A model generated the notes under the pieces. The model had not been told where the DNA came from. It ran no database searches and saw only the letters and a program-made list of their open reading frames with translations. 9,095 bases of DNA from JBBQTQ01 sp038213135 (GTDB taxonomy: Bacteria; Actinomycetota; Thermoleophilia; Gaiellales; Gaiellaceae): the NCBI GenBank assembly GCA_038213135.1, contig JBBQTQ010000094.1:1-9095 (forward strand), read 5' to 3'. The translations under genes were made by a program, and so were the position numbers. Of the stretch, positions 1 through 6,843 are shown piece after piece; position 1 is the stretch's first letter, and every line of letters begins with the position of its first letter.

Positions 1-191
1 GCTTCGTTCTTTACACGAACCACAAGTGTCGCGTTTTCCTGGCGAATCGACAAAAGAAACTTGACGTGACTGTTGATCCACGCAGTAGGTGCACCTGAGT
101 AGGTAAAACGCCGACAACTCGACGAGTCGATTCACATTAACCGCGTGGTTCTTTTCGTTCTAGATCGGAAACTGCTTGTCGGAGGCTCGGT
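1..191. other. AT-richer non-coding stretch upstream of small ORF
   Basis: I see no convincing gene or RNA here. Positions 1-180 are about 48% GC by hand count, against about 75% in a sample line of the dehydrogenase gene. Small symmetric elements are visible: a perfect 10-base palindrome AGGTGCACCT at 87-96, flanked by two direct copies of AGTAGGT at 84-90 and 98-104, and an 11-base dyad ACTCG-A-CGAGT at 117-127. TTGACG at 61-66 resembles a -35 box, but no good -10 lies 16-18 bases downstream. These could be operator sites for the gene at 192, which is inference only. Confidence 0.4.
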
Positions 192-404
192 ATGTTCGTG
201 ATTGCACTTTTCGATATCGCCGCGCTATGGCGGAACCGGTCAACTGTTGATTCAGCCTCGATCATCGACGTGGTCGGCACCGTCATCACCAGCGTAGTGT
301 TGTTCCTGTGGTCAGTCGCGGTCGTCGGGGCTTGGGTTGTCATCGTGATCATGCTGGCGTGGGTGTTCCACAAGGTTGTCAAGCTCTCGCGTCAGGGAAG
401 CTGA
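192..404 (+). CDS. Small predicted membrane protein, function unknown
   Basis: This encodes 70 residues and I do not recognise a family. The start is supported by GGAGG at 181-185, six bases before the ATG, one of the better ribosome binding sites in the window. Residues 1-12 are mildly hydrophobic. Residues 24-59 form a long run rich in V, I, L, A and W, enough for one long or two short membrane helices. The tail after residue 60 is basic (HKVVKLSRQ), suggesting a cytoplasmic C terminus by the positive-inside rule. Codons are mostly G/C-ending, as expected of a real gene in this genome, although the gene (about 57% GC) is poorer in GC than its neighbours. It converges on the dehydrogenase gene and has no operon partner in the window. 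A hydrophilic open frame on the opposite strand over the same bases is less plausible. Confidence 0.55.
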   Translation: MFVIALFDIAALWRNRSTVDSASIIDVVGTVITSVVLFLWSVAVVGAWVVIVIMLAWVFHKVVKLSRQGS

Positions 405-522
405 GCCCCGGATTCGGCAGAACCGGATCGTCAAGCACGCGGCGCCGTGGGTCGGATGATGCATCGACGCATGCGGCTCCGAGCGACTGTGTGCTGCAAT
501 TGCAAGACCCGACCCAGCGACA
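405..522. other. Convergent intergenic region, no gene seen
   Basis: These 118 bases lie between the stops of the small membrane-protein gene and the dehydrogenase gene. The stretch holds a perfect 10-base palindrome TGCAATTGCA at 495-504 and an overlapping GATGCATC / GCATGC cluster near 457-474. I found no stem followed by a T-run on either strand, so no terminator is called. Confidence 0.35.
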
Positions 523-1293
523 TCAGCCCGGAAAGCGCGCGGTGAGGCCGCCGTCGACGACGAGCGTCGTCCCGGTGACGAAGCTCGCGCGGTCGGAGGC
601 GAGGAACGAGACGCAGGCGGCGATCTCCTCCGGCGTGCCGATCCGCCCGAGCGGGTGGACATCGAAGACCTTCTGCTCCGCGGCCGCGGGGTCCTCCTGG
701 CGGTCGAACCACTCCTGCACGAGCCGCGTCCGCGTCCAGCCGGGGCAGACGGCGTTGACGCGGACGCCGTCGGCAGCGTGGTCGAGCGCGAGCACGCGCG
801 TCAGGCCGACGACGCCGGACTTCGCCGCTGCATACGGGAACATGCCTGTGTTGGTGACGAACGCGTGAATCGAGGCGATGTTGACGATCGCTCCGCCCTC
901 CCCCATCGCGGGGAGAGCGTGCTTCGCGCACAGCCAGACCGACTTGAGATCGACCCCCATCGCGTCATCCCACTCGGCCTCCGTCATCGTGGTCGCGCGG
1001 TAGTACGTGTTACGGCCGGCGTTGTTGACGAGCACGTCGAGCCGCCCGAACCGCGCCACGATCTCGGCGAACGCGCCGGCCACGTCGTCCTCGACCGTCA
1101 CGTCGCAGCGGCAGAAGAGCGCGCTGTCCGGGCGCCGCTCACCGAGCTCGGCGGCGGTTTCGGCGCCGCTCTCGGCGTCGATCTCGAGCACGGCGACGGC
1201 GGCGCCCTGCCGGTGCAGCTCCTGCGCGATCGCGCGGCCGATGCCCTGCCCGGCGCCGGTGACCGCAGCGACCTTTCCCTCGAGCTCTCCCAT
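523..1293 (-). CDS. Short-chain dehydrogenase/reductase (classical SDR)
   Basis: A 256-residue cytoplasmic oxidoreductase of normal classical-SDR length. The Rossmann nucleotide motif TGAGQGIG is at residues 12-19. An acidic residue, E37, sits at the end of the second strand, where it usually favours NAD over NADP. CDVT is at 63-66 and NNAG at 90-93. The active site is S141, Y154, K158 (YAAAK), with PGW at 184-186 and the C-terminal VDGG at 246-249. The usual active-site Asn in the VNLK segment is Asp here (D115), a substitution I believe also occurs in other SDRs. The ATG at 1293 starts just before the conserved LEGKVAAVTG segment, but no Shine-Dalgarno precedes it. The gene diverges directly from a mutarotase-like gene. 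With a sugar transporter nearby, a sugar or sugar-acid dehydrogenase is a reasonable guess. The family assignment is firm; the substrate is not. Confidence 0.93.
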   Translation of the reverse strand: MGELEGKVAAVTGAGQGIGRAIAQELHRQGAAVAVLEIDAESGAETAAELGERRPDSALFCRCDVTVEDDVAGAFAEIVARFGRLDVLVNNAGRNTYYRATTMTEAEWDDAMGVDLKSVWLCAKHALPAMGEGGAIVNIASIHAFVTNTGMFPYAAAKSGVVGLTRVLALDHAADGVRVNAVCPGWTRTRLVQEWFDRQEDPAAAEQKVFDVHPLGRIGTPEEIAACVSFLASDRASFVTGTTLVVDGGLTARFPG

Positions 1294-2216
1294 TGGCGTT
1301 GAAGATTCTGACGCTCGACAACGGCGTCGTGCGGGCGAACGTGCTGCCCGAGCGCGGTGCGATGGTCGCGAGCCTCATCGACCTCGAGAGCGGCCGCGAG
1401 TGGCTCGACCAGCCCGAGGAGGGGCCTGATCGCGCCGCCGGCCTCGACGCCGTCTACGGCGGGCGCGAGGCGTGCGGCTGGGACGAGTGCTTTCCGACCG
1501 TGAACCCCGTCCCGTACCCGGAGCCACCGTGGGAGGATGTGCCGCTGGCCGACCACGGCGAGCTCTGGTCGCGGCCGTGGGCCTCCGAGCAGGACGGCGC
1601 CGCGGTCGTGACGCGGATCGACGGCGCGCGCGTGCCGTACCGGTTCGAGCGGCGCCTCTCGCTCGAGGGCCGGTCGATCCTCGCGGAGTACGAGCTCTCG
1701 AACCCGTCGAACGCGCCGATCCTCGGGCTCTGGGCGATGCACCCGCTCGTGCGGGCGCGCCCGGGGATGCGCGTGCTTCTGCCGGGCGAGGTCCGCTCGC
1801 TGGGCTGCACGTACAGCTCTGTCGACGCGGGCGCCGAAGGCTCGGAGATCGGTCGGCCCGACGTCTGGCGGCTCGCGCCCCCCGAGGAGGGGCTCGCCCT
1901 GAAGCTGTTCACCGGCAGGCTCGAGACCGGCCGCGCCGCCCTCGCCGACGCCGACCGCGGCGCCTGGATCGGCATCGAGTGGAGCCCGGCCGAGCTCCCA
2001 TACCTCGGTCTGTGGTTGAACCAGGGCGGGTGGCCTCCCGGCGGCCCCGCCCGCTACCACGTCGCCTTCGAGCCGACCTTCGCCCGCGCCGACGACCTCG
2101 CGACGGCAGCGCGCAGCGGCGAGGCGGCCCGGGTCGAGCCGCGAGCGACGGTGCGCTGGAGCGTGACGCTCGTGCTCGGCGCCGCCGACAAGGACGCCGG
2201 CGAGTTCGTGGGCTGA
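1293..2216 (+). CDS. Aldose 1-epimerase (mutarotase)-like protein
   Basis: A 307-residue protein of the galactose-mutarotase-like fold, predicted to interconvert alpha and beta anomers of a sugar or to bind a related carbohydrate. Visible marks are the N-terminal NGVV...LPERGA segment (10-23), GWDECFPT (62-69), DHGELW (87-92) with His88, a second His in LWAMHP (His150), WLNQGGWPP (241-249), and AFEP (258-261) with Glu260 where mutarotases carry the catalytic acid. There is no signal peptide, so it is cytoplasmic. The start is uncertain: TTG at 1293 or TTG at 1299 keeps the conserved first strand, neither has a Shine-Dalgarno, and the next ATG at 1362 would remove the strand. Its first base is shared with the first base of the divergent dehydrogenase start codon, and its stop lies in a hairpin with the convergent haloperoxidase gene. 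It could serve the sugar imported by the neighbouring ABC system. Confidence 0.85.
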   Translation: MALKILTLDNGVVRANVLPERGAMVASLIDLESGREWLDQPEEGPDRAAGLDAVYGGREACGWDECFPTVNPVPYPEPPWEDVPLADHGELWSRPWASEQDGAAVVTRIDGARVPYRFERRLSLEGRSILAEYELSNPSNAPILGLWAMHPLVRARPGMRVLLPGEVRSLGCTYSSVDAGAEGSEIGRPDVWRLAPPEEGLALKLFTGRLETGRAALADADRGAWIGIEWSPAELPYLGLWLNQGGWPPGGPARYHVAFEPTFARADDLATAARSGEAARVEPRATVRWSVTLVLGAADKDAGEFVG

Positions 2217-2228
2217 CCGCCGTCAGCC
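2211..2228. terminator. Symmetric hairpin over two convergent stop codons
   Basis: A perfect inverted repeat, GGCTGAC (2211-2217) and GTCAGCC (2222-2228), with a 4-base loop CGCC. The mutarotase stop TGA (2214-2216) and the haloperoxidase stop (2225-2223 on the minus strand) fall at exactly mirrored positions in the two arms, so transcripts from either side end coding inside the same stem. Neither side has a T-run, so it is not a classical intrinsic terminator. It may act as a bidirectional terminator or as a 3'-end-protecting structure. The geometry is certain; the function is inferred. Confidence 0.55.
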
Positions 2229-4154
2229 GGCGAGCCGGGCGAGCGCGGCGGCTCCCACCCTGCGCCCGAGCGCGAGCCCGGTCGTGTTGTCGAACGGGAC
2301 GTGGATCCCACCGACGATGCGCGACCAGCCGGCCTGCTGCGCCATCGCCCGGAGCTGCGCCGCCTGGTGAGGGAAGAAGTGTCCGAGCACCACCGAAGCG
2401 GCGCCCGAGGTGGTCGAGTGGCCGGACGGATACGAGGGGAACGACGGCGTGTAGATGTACGGCGACCACTTCGGGTCGAGCTCGTCGCGGATCGCGGTCA
2501 CCGGCCGCTCCGACCAGTAGGCGTACTTCGCGTCCCAGCAGGCGATGAAGGCATCGGCCTGGGCCGTGTTCAGCGTTGCGAAGACGCGAGCCGCCGCCGC
2601 CGTCGAGAGCCCGTGCTGCCGCACGAGGTTCAGCGCGATCGCGTTCCAGTGCCCCGGCGGGGTGAAGCTGCCGAGCTTGTCCTCCCAGAAGCTTGCGAGC
2701 TCCTGGCCCTGCGTCGAGAGCGCCTTCGTGACGCGATAGACCCCGCGCACGTTCGCCGCGAAGGCCGCGCTCGCGGGCGCGGGCGGCGGCGACGGGCGGA
2801 ACTCCGAGCCCGAATCGATGTTCCACGGCCGCCAGGTTCCCGCCAGCGGGTCCGCCGGGTGCGGGTCGAAGCCCGGCGGCGTCGGCCGCCACTTCCCGGG
2901 GCCCGACGGCACGATGCCGCTCCACGTGGCGTCGGAGCCGTCGCCGCGGGCGCGGTCGACTAGGTCGTCGCCCACGGCGTGGCCGAGGTCGACACCGGTT
3001 TCGACGTCGCTGCGCAGGTTCCAGCCGGCGTGCAGGAGGGTCGCTTCCTCTTCGGCCGCGAGCGCGTCGAAGCGGGTGCCGCGGTCGGGGAAGAGAGCGG
3101 CAAGGACGCGGGAGGCTGCGCCCGCGACCGCCGCGTGCTCCGATGGATACGCGGGCTCGGCGGAGCAGCCGCCGAGCGGCACGATCCGTGAGTCGAGCCT
3201 GCACGGCGCCGCCCGCCCGTACTCGCGCGCCGCCCGACCCGCGAGCACGGCAGCGTCGTAGGCGGCGACGCTCACGAGCGCGAGCGCGCGGGCGGCGTGC
3301 GGCGGGTCGATCGACGGATGCGTGGCGATCTGGTCGAGCGCGATCTCGATCCAGGGCGAGACGGCGGAGCCGTCGTCCCAGCGCCGAAGGTCGCGCCGCC
3401 ACGCCGCCCGCCGCTGTGTGAGCGACTCGAGCTCGGCTAGGTCGCGCACGACCGTCGGCGGCGGGGCCGGCACCGCGGGCGCCGCGCCCTTGAGCGCCCA
3501 GACGGGCCAGCGGGAGAGGTCGGGCAGCGAGCGGTCGCGCGGGTACGCCGCGTACGGTAGTCCGCGCCCGAAGCCGACCGCGAACGTCCCGGAGCGGCCG
3601 GCGGCGACGCGGCGGCCGGCGCGGTCGACGGCGGAGGCGTCGACGCGGCAGTCGAGCCGCCCGTCGCCGACCGGCAGTCGGTAGTGGTGCCCGGCCGTCT
3701 CGAGCATGTAGCTCGCGACGACCGAGAACCGCCTGCGGAGGGCAGCCTCGCTCAGGCTGTACGGCGAGCGGTGCGTCTGTTGGTCGACGATCGCCATCGG
3801 CTTCGACTCGATCCCGGCCCGGTCGACGGGGTACGGCAGCTGCGGCCACGCCTGCGCGAGCGACAGCTCGGCGCGGAAGCCGCCACCGGCGCGGGCGACG
3901 GTCTCCGGATAGAGCCGGGCGCTGCCGCGCTCGCCGGTGTCCGCGTTCCGGCACGCGAGCCACACCCGGATGCTGTGCGCGCCGGCGGCGCCGGCGACGC
4001 GGAGCGAGACGAGGTGATCGGCGAGCCGCGCCGCGTCGGCGGGCGAGCGGCCGAGATCGAAGCCGACACGCAGTCCGGGAGCGCCGGCGGTCGAGCCGGC
4101 GGCGACGGCGGCCGCCGCAGCGGCGAGCCAGACGAGCCGGGCCAGCCGTCTCAT
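2223..4154 (-). CDS. Secreted vanadium haloperoxidase / PAP2-family protein
   Basis: A 643-residue protein of the PAP2/vanadium-chloroperoxidase superfamily, whose members either oxidise halides with bound vanadate or act as acid phosphatases. Residues 1-26 are a Sec-type signal peptide (MRRLARLVWL plus an alanine-rich core), so it is exported. The C-terminal core has the complete oxyanion site: K543-x6-R550-P551, P576-S577-G578-H579, and S611-R612-x5-H618-x3-D622. Residues 284-302 (PPHAARALALVSVAAYDAA) match the helical N-terminal half of chloroperoxidase-like proteins. Residues 336-395 resemble a worn second PAP2 core (YPSEHAAVAGAAS, then N379 where the catalytic His would be). Residues 27-260 are not recognised; they contain few cysteines (C68, C169) and look strand-rich. 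The ATG overlaps the permease stop by four bases (ATGA), implying translational coupling as the last gene of the sugar ABC operon. Whether it is a haloperoxidase or a phosphatase cannot be decided from sequence alone. Confidence 0.88.
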   Translation of the reverse strand: MRRLARLVWLAAAAAAVAAGSTAGAPGLRVGFDLGRSPADAARLADHLVSLRVAGAAGAHSIRVWLACRNADTGERGSARLYPETVARAGGGFRAELSLAQAWPQLPYPVDRAGIESKPMAIVDQQTHRSPYSLSEAALRRRFSVVASYMLETAGHHYRLPVGDGRLDCRVDASAVDRAGRRVAAGRSGTFAVGFGRGLPYAAYPRDRSLPDLSRWPVWALKGAAPAVPAPPPTVVRDLAELESLTQRRAAWRRDLRRWDDGSAVSPWIEIALDQIATHPSIDPPHAARALALVSVAAYDAAVLAGRAAREYGRAAPCRLDSRIVPLGGCSAEPAYPSEHAAVAGAASRVLAALFPDRGTRFDALAAEEEATLLHAGWNLRSDVETGVDLGHAVGDDLVDRARGDGSDATWSGIVPSGPGKWRPTPPGFDPHPADPLAGTWRPWNIDSGSEFRPSPPPAPASAAFAANVRGVYRVTKALSTQGQELASFWEDKLGSFTPPGHWNAIALNLVRQHGLSTAAAARVFATLNTAQADAFIACWDAKYAYWSERPVTAIRDELDPKWSPYIYTPSFPSYPSGHSTTSGAASVVLGHFFPHQAAQLRAMAQQAGWSRIVGGIHVPFDNTTGLALGRRVGAAALARLAG

Positions 4155-5233
4155 TCGACCTGCTTCGCCCCCACGAGCCCGGTGCCGGCGGCGGCGCCGC
4201 GCCTCAGCCGGAGGCCGCTCAGGTTGAACTCCTGCAGGATCACGGCGGCGACGAGGAGACCGCCGCGCGCGACGTCCTGGTAGAAACTCGAGACGTTCAA
4301 GAGCGTGAGCCCGTTCTCGAGCACGCCGAGGATCGTCACCCCCAGGAACGCGCCCACGATTGTGCCCTTGCCGCCGTTCAGCGCCGCGCCGCCGAGCAGG
4401 GCGGCGGTGATCGAGGCGAGCTCGAGGCCCTGGCTCCCGGAGATCGGCTGCCCGGACGTCGTCCGCGCCGTGAGCAGGATGCCGGCCAGGCCGGCCATCA
4501 GCCCGCTCACCATGTAGACACCGAGCTTGTAGCGCGTGACGTTGATCCCGGCGAGCCGGGCCGCGGTCGGATTGCCGCCGAGGGCGTAGACGTTGCGGCC
4601 GATGTCCGTGTAGCGGAGCGCGACGAAGAAGACGAGCGCGACGCCGACGAGGATCACGAAGGGGACCGGCACGCCGGCGATCCGGCCGGAGCCGAGATAG
4701 TTGAAGCTCGAGTTCGTCACGCCGACGGAGTTGCCGTTCGTCGTCAGCTCCGCCGCGCCGCGGAAGCCGGAGAAGGTCGCGAGCGTCGCGATCACCGGAT
4801 TCACGCGACCGAACGTGATCACGATGCCGTTGAACGTGCCGGCGGCGAGGCCGATCCCGAGTCCGGCGAAGAGGCCGAAGCCAAGGTCGTTCACGTGCAC
4901 GAGTGCCGTGGCGGTGATCACCGAAGTGAGGCCGGCGGCCGAGCCGACGGAGATGTCGAGGCCGCCGGAGATGATGACGACGGTCTGCACGATCGCGAGC
5001 ACCCCGAGCACCGAGATCGCGGAGCCGATGTTGAGCAGGTTCGACGTGAGGAAGATGTACGGCGACTGCACGCGGATGATCGTGACGAGGACGGCGAGCG
5101 CGGCCAGCAGGCCGAGGTTCTGCGCCCCCACGAACGAGACACCGTGACCGAGCAGGCGGAGCGCGCTCCGCCTCCCCGTCTCCTGCTCGCTGGGGGCGCC
5201 CGGGCCGCCGAGCTCATCCTTGCGCACCGTCAT
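4151..5233 (-). CDS. Sugar ABC transporter permease (RbsC/AraH family)
   Basis: A 360-residue inner-membrane subunit of a carbohydrate-uptake ABC transporter in the ribose/arabinose/xylose class (BPD_transp_2 fold). About eight to ten hydrophobic segments are visible from residue 38 to 335, after a 30-residue hydrophilic N terminus. Family marks are ISGGLDISVGS (89-98 region), FNGIVITFGRVNPVIATLATF (134-154), the cytoplasmic coupling loop GRNVYALGGNPTAARLAGI (212-230) that contacts the ATPase, and GGKGTIVGAFLGV (287-299). Its ATG overlaps the ATPase stop by one base (TGATG), and its own stop overlaps the next start (ATGA), so the three genes are almost certainly translated from one message with coupling. 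The length and motifs are ordinary for the family. Only one permease gene is present, as expected if it functions as a homodimer. The transported sugar cannot be read from this subunit. Confidence 0.95.
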   Translation of the reverse strand: MTVRKDELGGPGAPSEQETGRRSALRLLGHGVSFVGAQNLGLLAALAVLVTIIRVQSPYIFLTSNLLNIGSAISVLGVLAIVQTVVIISGGLDISVGSAAGLTSVITATALVHVNDLGFGLFAGLGIGLAAGTFNGIVITFGRVNPVIATLATFSGFRGAAELTTNGNSVGVTNSSFNYLGSGRIAGVPVPFVILVGVALVFFVALRYTDIGRNVYALGGNPTAARLAGINVTRYKLGVYMVSGLMAGLAGILLTARTTSGQPISGSQGLELASITAALLGGAALNGGKGTIVGAFLGVTILGVLENGLTLLNVSSFYQDVARGGLLVAAVILQEFNLSGLRLRRGAAAGTGLVGAKQVE

Positions 5234-6771
5234 CAGGGCGCTTCCACCATCGCCAGGCTGAGTACCTCCTCCTCGGTCGTCCCCTCCCCGGGCAGCTCGC
5301 CCGTGATCCGACCCGCCTTCATCACCAGGATTCGGTCGCTGATGCCGAGGATCTCCGGCAGCTCGGACGAGATGAAGAGCACGGCGACACCGTCGGAGGC
5401 GAGGCGGCGCACGAGCGTGTAGACCTCGGCCTTCGCGCCGACGTCGATCCCGCGGGTCGGCTCGTCGAGGATCAGGACACGCGGATGCCGCGCCAGCCAG
5501 CGGGCGAGCACGACCTTCTGCTGGTTCCCGCCGGACAGCTTCCCGACTTCCTGCGCGATCGACGGCGTCTTCACGCGCAGGCTCTGGACGAGGCCCGAGA
5601 CGATGGCCGTCTCCTGGCGACCGCGGATGAAGCGGAAGCGGCGAATGCGATCGAGGATCGCGAGGCTGACGTTTTCGCGCACGCTCCTGACGAGTACGAG
5701 CGCCTCCGCCTTCCGGTCCTCCGGGGCGAATGCAAGGCCTGCCCGGATGGCATCGCGCGGCGATCTGATCCTGACCTCCTTGCCGTCCACGAGGATCCGC
5801 CCGCGTTCGATGCGGCGCTCGCCGAAGAGGGCCTTCGCGAGCTCCGTGCGGCCGGCGCCGACGAGCCCGGCGAGCCCGACCACCTCGCCGCGGTAGAGCT
5901 CGAGGCTGACGTCGCGCAGGAGCTCGTCGGAGATTCCCTGCACACGCAGGATCGCCTCCTCGGCGACATGGTCCTCGGCGTGGTGCCGCTCGAAGAAGGC
6001 GCTGATCTCGCGGCCGACCATCAGCCGCACGAGGTCCGGCTCGCTCGTAGCGCCGGCTTCACGCACGGCAATCAGCTTCCCGTCGCGCAGGATGGCGATC
6101 CGGTCGGCGAGGTGGAGCACCTCGCGCATCCGGTGCGAGACGTAGACGACTGCGACGCCGTCGTCGGCCAGACGCCGGACGATCCCGAAGAGGCGATCGG
6201 CCTCCTGGGCCGTCAGTGACGACGTCGGCTCGTCGAACGCGATCACCGACACGCCCGGCCGCAGCGCGCGCAGGATCTCGACGAGCTGGCGCTGCGCGGC
6301 GTTGAGCGACCGGCCCGACGCGCCCGGGTCGAGGTCTGTCGCGAAGCCGAAGCGTTCGAGCAGGCCGCGCGTCTGACGGAGCAGTGCGCGGCGGTCGAAG
6401 AACCGCCCGAGCCGGCGCGGCAGCTCGCCGACGAAGATATTTTCCGCCACCGATACATCGGGCACGATCTCCGGCTCCTGGCTGACGACGCGGACGCCGA
6501 GCGCGCGCGCCTCGCGCGGTGACGCGAACGAGCGCTTTTCGCCGCGCAGCCGCAGCTCCCCCTCGTCGGGATGGTAGTCGCCCTCGAGGATGCGGAGCAG
6601 CGTCGACTTGCCCGCGCCGTTCTCGCCGACGAGCGCGAGCACCTCCCCGCCCCGCAGGTCGAGGGTGACGTCATCGAGGGCCTGGACGTTCGGGAACGCC
6701 TTCGAAATGCCGATCAGCTCGAGCAGCGGGCTTCCGCCGCCCGCCCCTGCCGGCTCACCGCTCGTCGTCAC
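5233..6771 (-). CDS. Sugar ABC transporter ATPase, two domains (RbsA/AraG/XylG type)
   Basis: A 512-residue cytoplasmic protein with two fused nucleotide-binding domains, the usual length and layout for CUT2 sugar importers. Domain 1 has a full Walker A (GENGAGKST, 49-57), Walker B VIAFDEPTSSL (176-186) and H-loop His213, but its signature is degenerate (SLNAAQ, 155-160). Domain 2 has the altered Walker A usual for this family (GLVGAGRTE, 302-310, Arg for Lys), a full signature LSGGNQQKV (412-420) and Walker B LILDEPTRGID (433-443), with Ser in place of the H-loop His (FISSE). The paired defects leave one fully competent composite ATP site, as is normal for the family. The start is GTG at 6771, without a clear Shine-Dalgarno. 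It lies 72 bases downstream of the binding-protein gene, across a strong stem-loop, and overlaps the permease start by one base. Confidence 0.97.
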   Translation of the reverse strand: MTTSGEPAGAGGGSPLLELIGISKAFPNVQALDDVTLDLRGGEVLALVGENGAGKSTLLRILEGDYHPDEGELRLRGEKRSFASPREARALGVRVVSQEPEIVPDVSVAENIFVGELPRRLGRFFDRRALLRQTRGLLERFGFATDLDPGASGRSLNAAQRQLVEILRALRPGVSVIAFDEPTSSLTAQEADRLFGIVRRLADDGVAVVYVSHRMREVLHLADRIAILRDGKLIAVREAGATSEPDLVRLMVGREISAFFERHHAEDHVAEEAILRVQGISDELLRDVSLELYRGEVVGLAGLVGAGRTELAKALFGERRIERGRILVDGKEVRIRSPRDAIRAGLAFAPEDRKAEALVLVRSVRENVSLAILDRIRRFRFIRGRQETAIVSGLVQSLRVKTPSIAQEVGKLSGGNQQKVVLARWLARHPRVLILDEPTRGIDVGAKAEVYTLVRRLASDGVAVLFISSELPEILGISDRILVMKAGRITGELPGEGTTEEEVLSLAMVEAP

Positions 6772-6794
6772 CGCTCGAAGCCTACGAGTAGACC

Positions 6795-6823
6795 GTGGGA
6801 GCGGACGCGCCGCCCGCCCCCAC
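6795..6823 (-). promoter_or_regulatory. Intercistronic stem-loop between binding-protein and ATPase genes
   Basis: Read on the minus strand, bases 6823-6812 pair with 6806-6795 to give a continuous 12-bp stem with two G-U wobbles and a 5-base loop (6811-6807). On the plus strand the two wobbles become A-C mismatches, so the structure belongs to the operon message. It is GC-rich and not followed by a U-run. Established examples such as malE-malF show that stem-loops after a binding-protein gene can stabilise its message or reduce read-through, so the binding protein is made in excess. That role is inferred here. Confidence 0.55.
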
Positions 6824-6843
6824 TGTCGACCAGGTTGACCTCG

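Noticed and set aside
155..160. Degenerate signature motif in the first ATPase domain (residues 155-160 of the 5233-6771 gene) as a sign of inactivation
   Set aside because: Fused sugar-importer ATPases commonly have asymmetric sites. The complementary good signature lies in domain 2, so this is normal. The coordinates here are residue numbers of that protein.
137..382. Minus-strand 81-codon frame opposite the small membrane protein
   Set aside because: It is Thr/Met-rich and hydrophilic, the complement of a membrane segment, and the plus-strand frame has a good ribosome binding site.
495..504. Perfect palindrome TGCAATTGCA as a terminator or operator
   Set aside because: Only ten bases, no loop, no T-run and no partner site. 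It could be chance.
308..868. Plus-strand open frame overlapping the small membrane-protein gene and the dehydrogenase 3' part
   Set aside because: It runs antisense to conserved dehydrogenase sequence and its product has no recognisable features.
1472..2548. Long plus-strand open frame across the mutarotase gene and into the haloperoxidase gene
   Set aside because: The translation is dominated by Arg, Ala and Gly and has no domain pattern. It is a high-GC shadow of two well-supported genes.
1909..3963. 684-codon minus-strand open frame overlapping the haloperoxidase gene
   Set aside because: Arg/Pro-rich nonsense in another frame, whereas the 2223-4154 frame has a signal peptide and a complete catalytic motif set.
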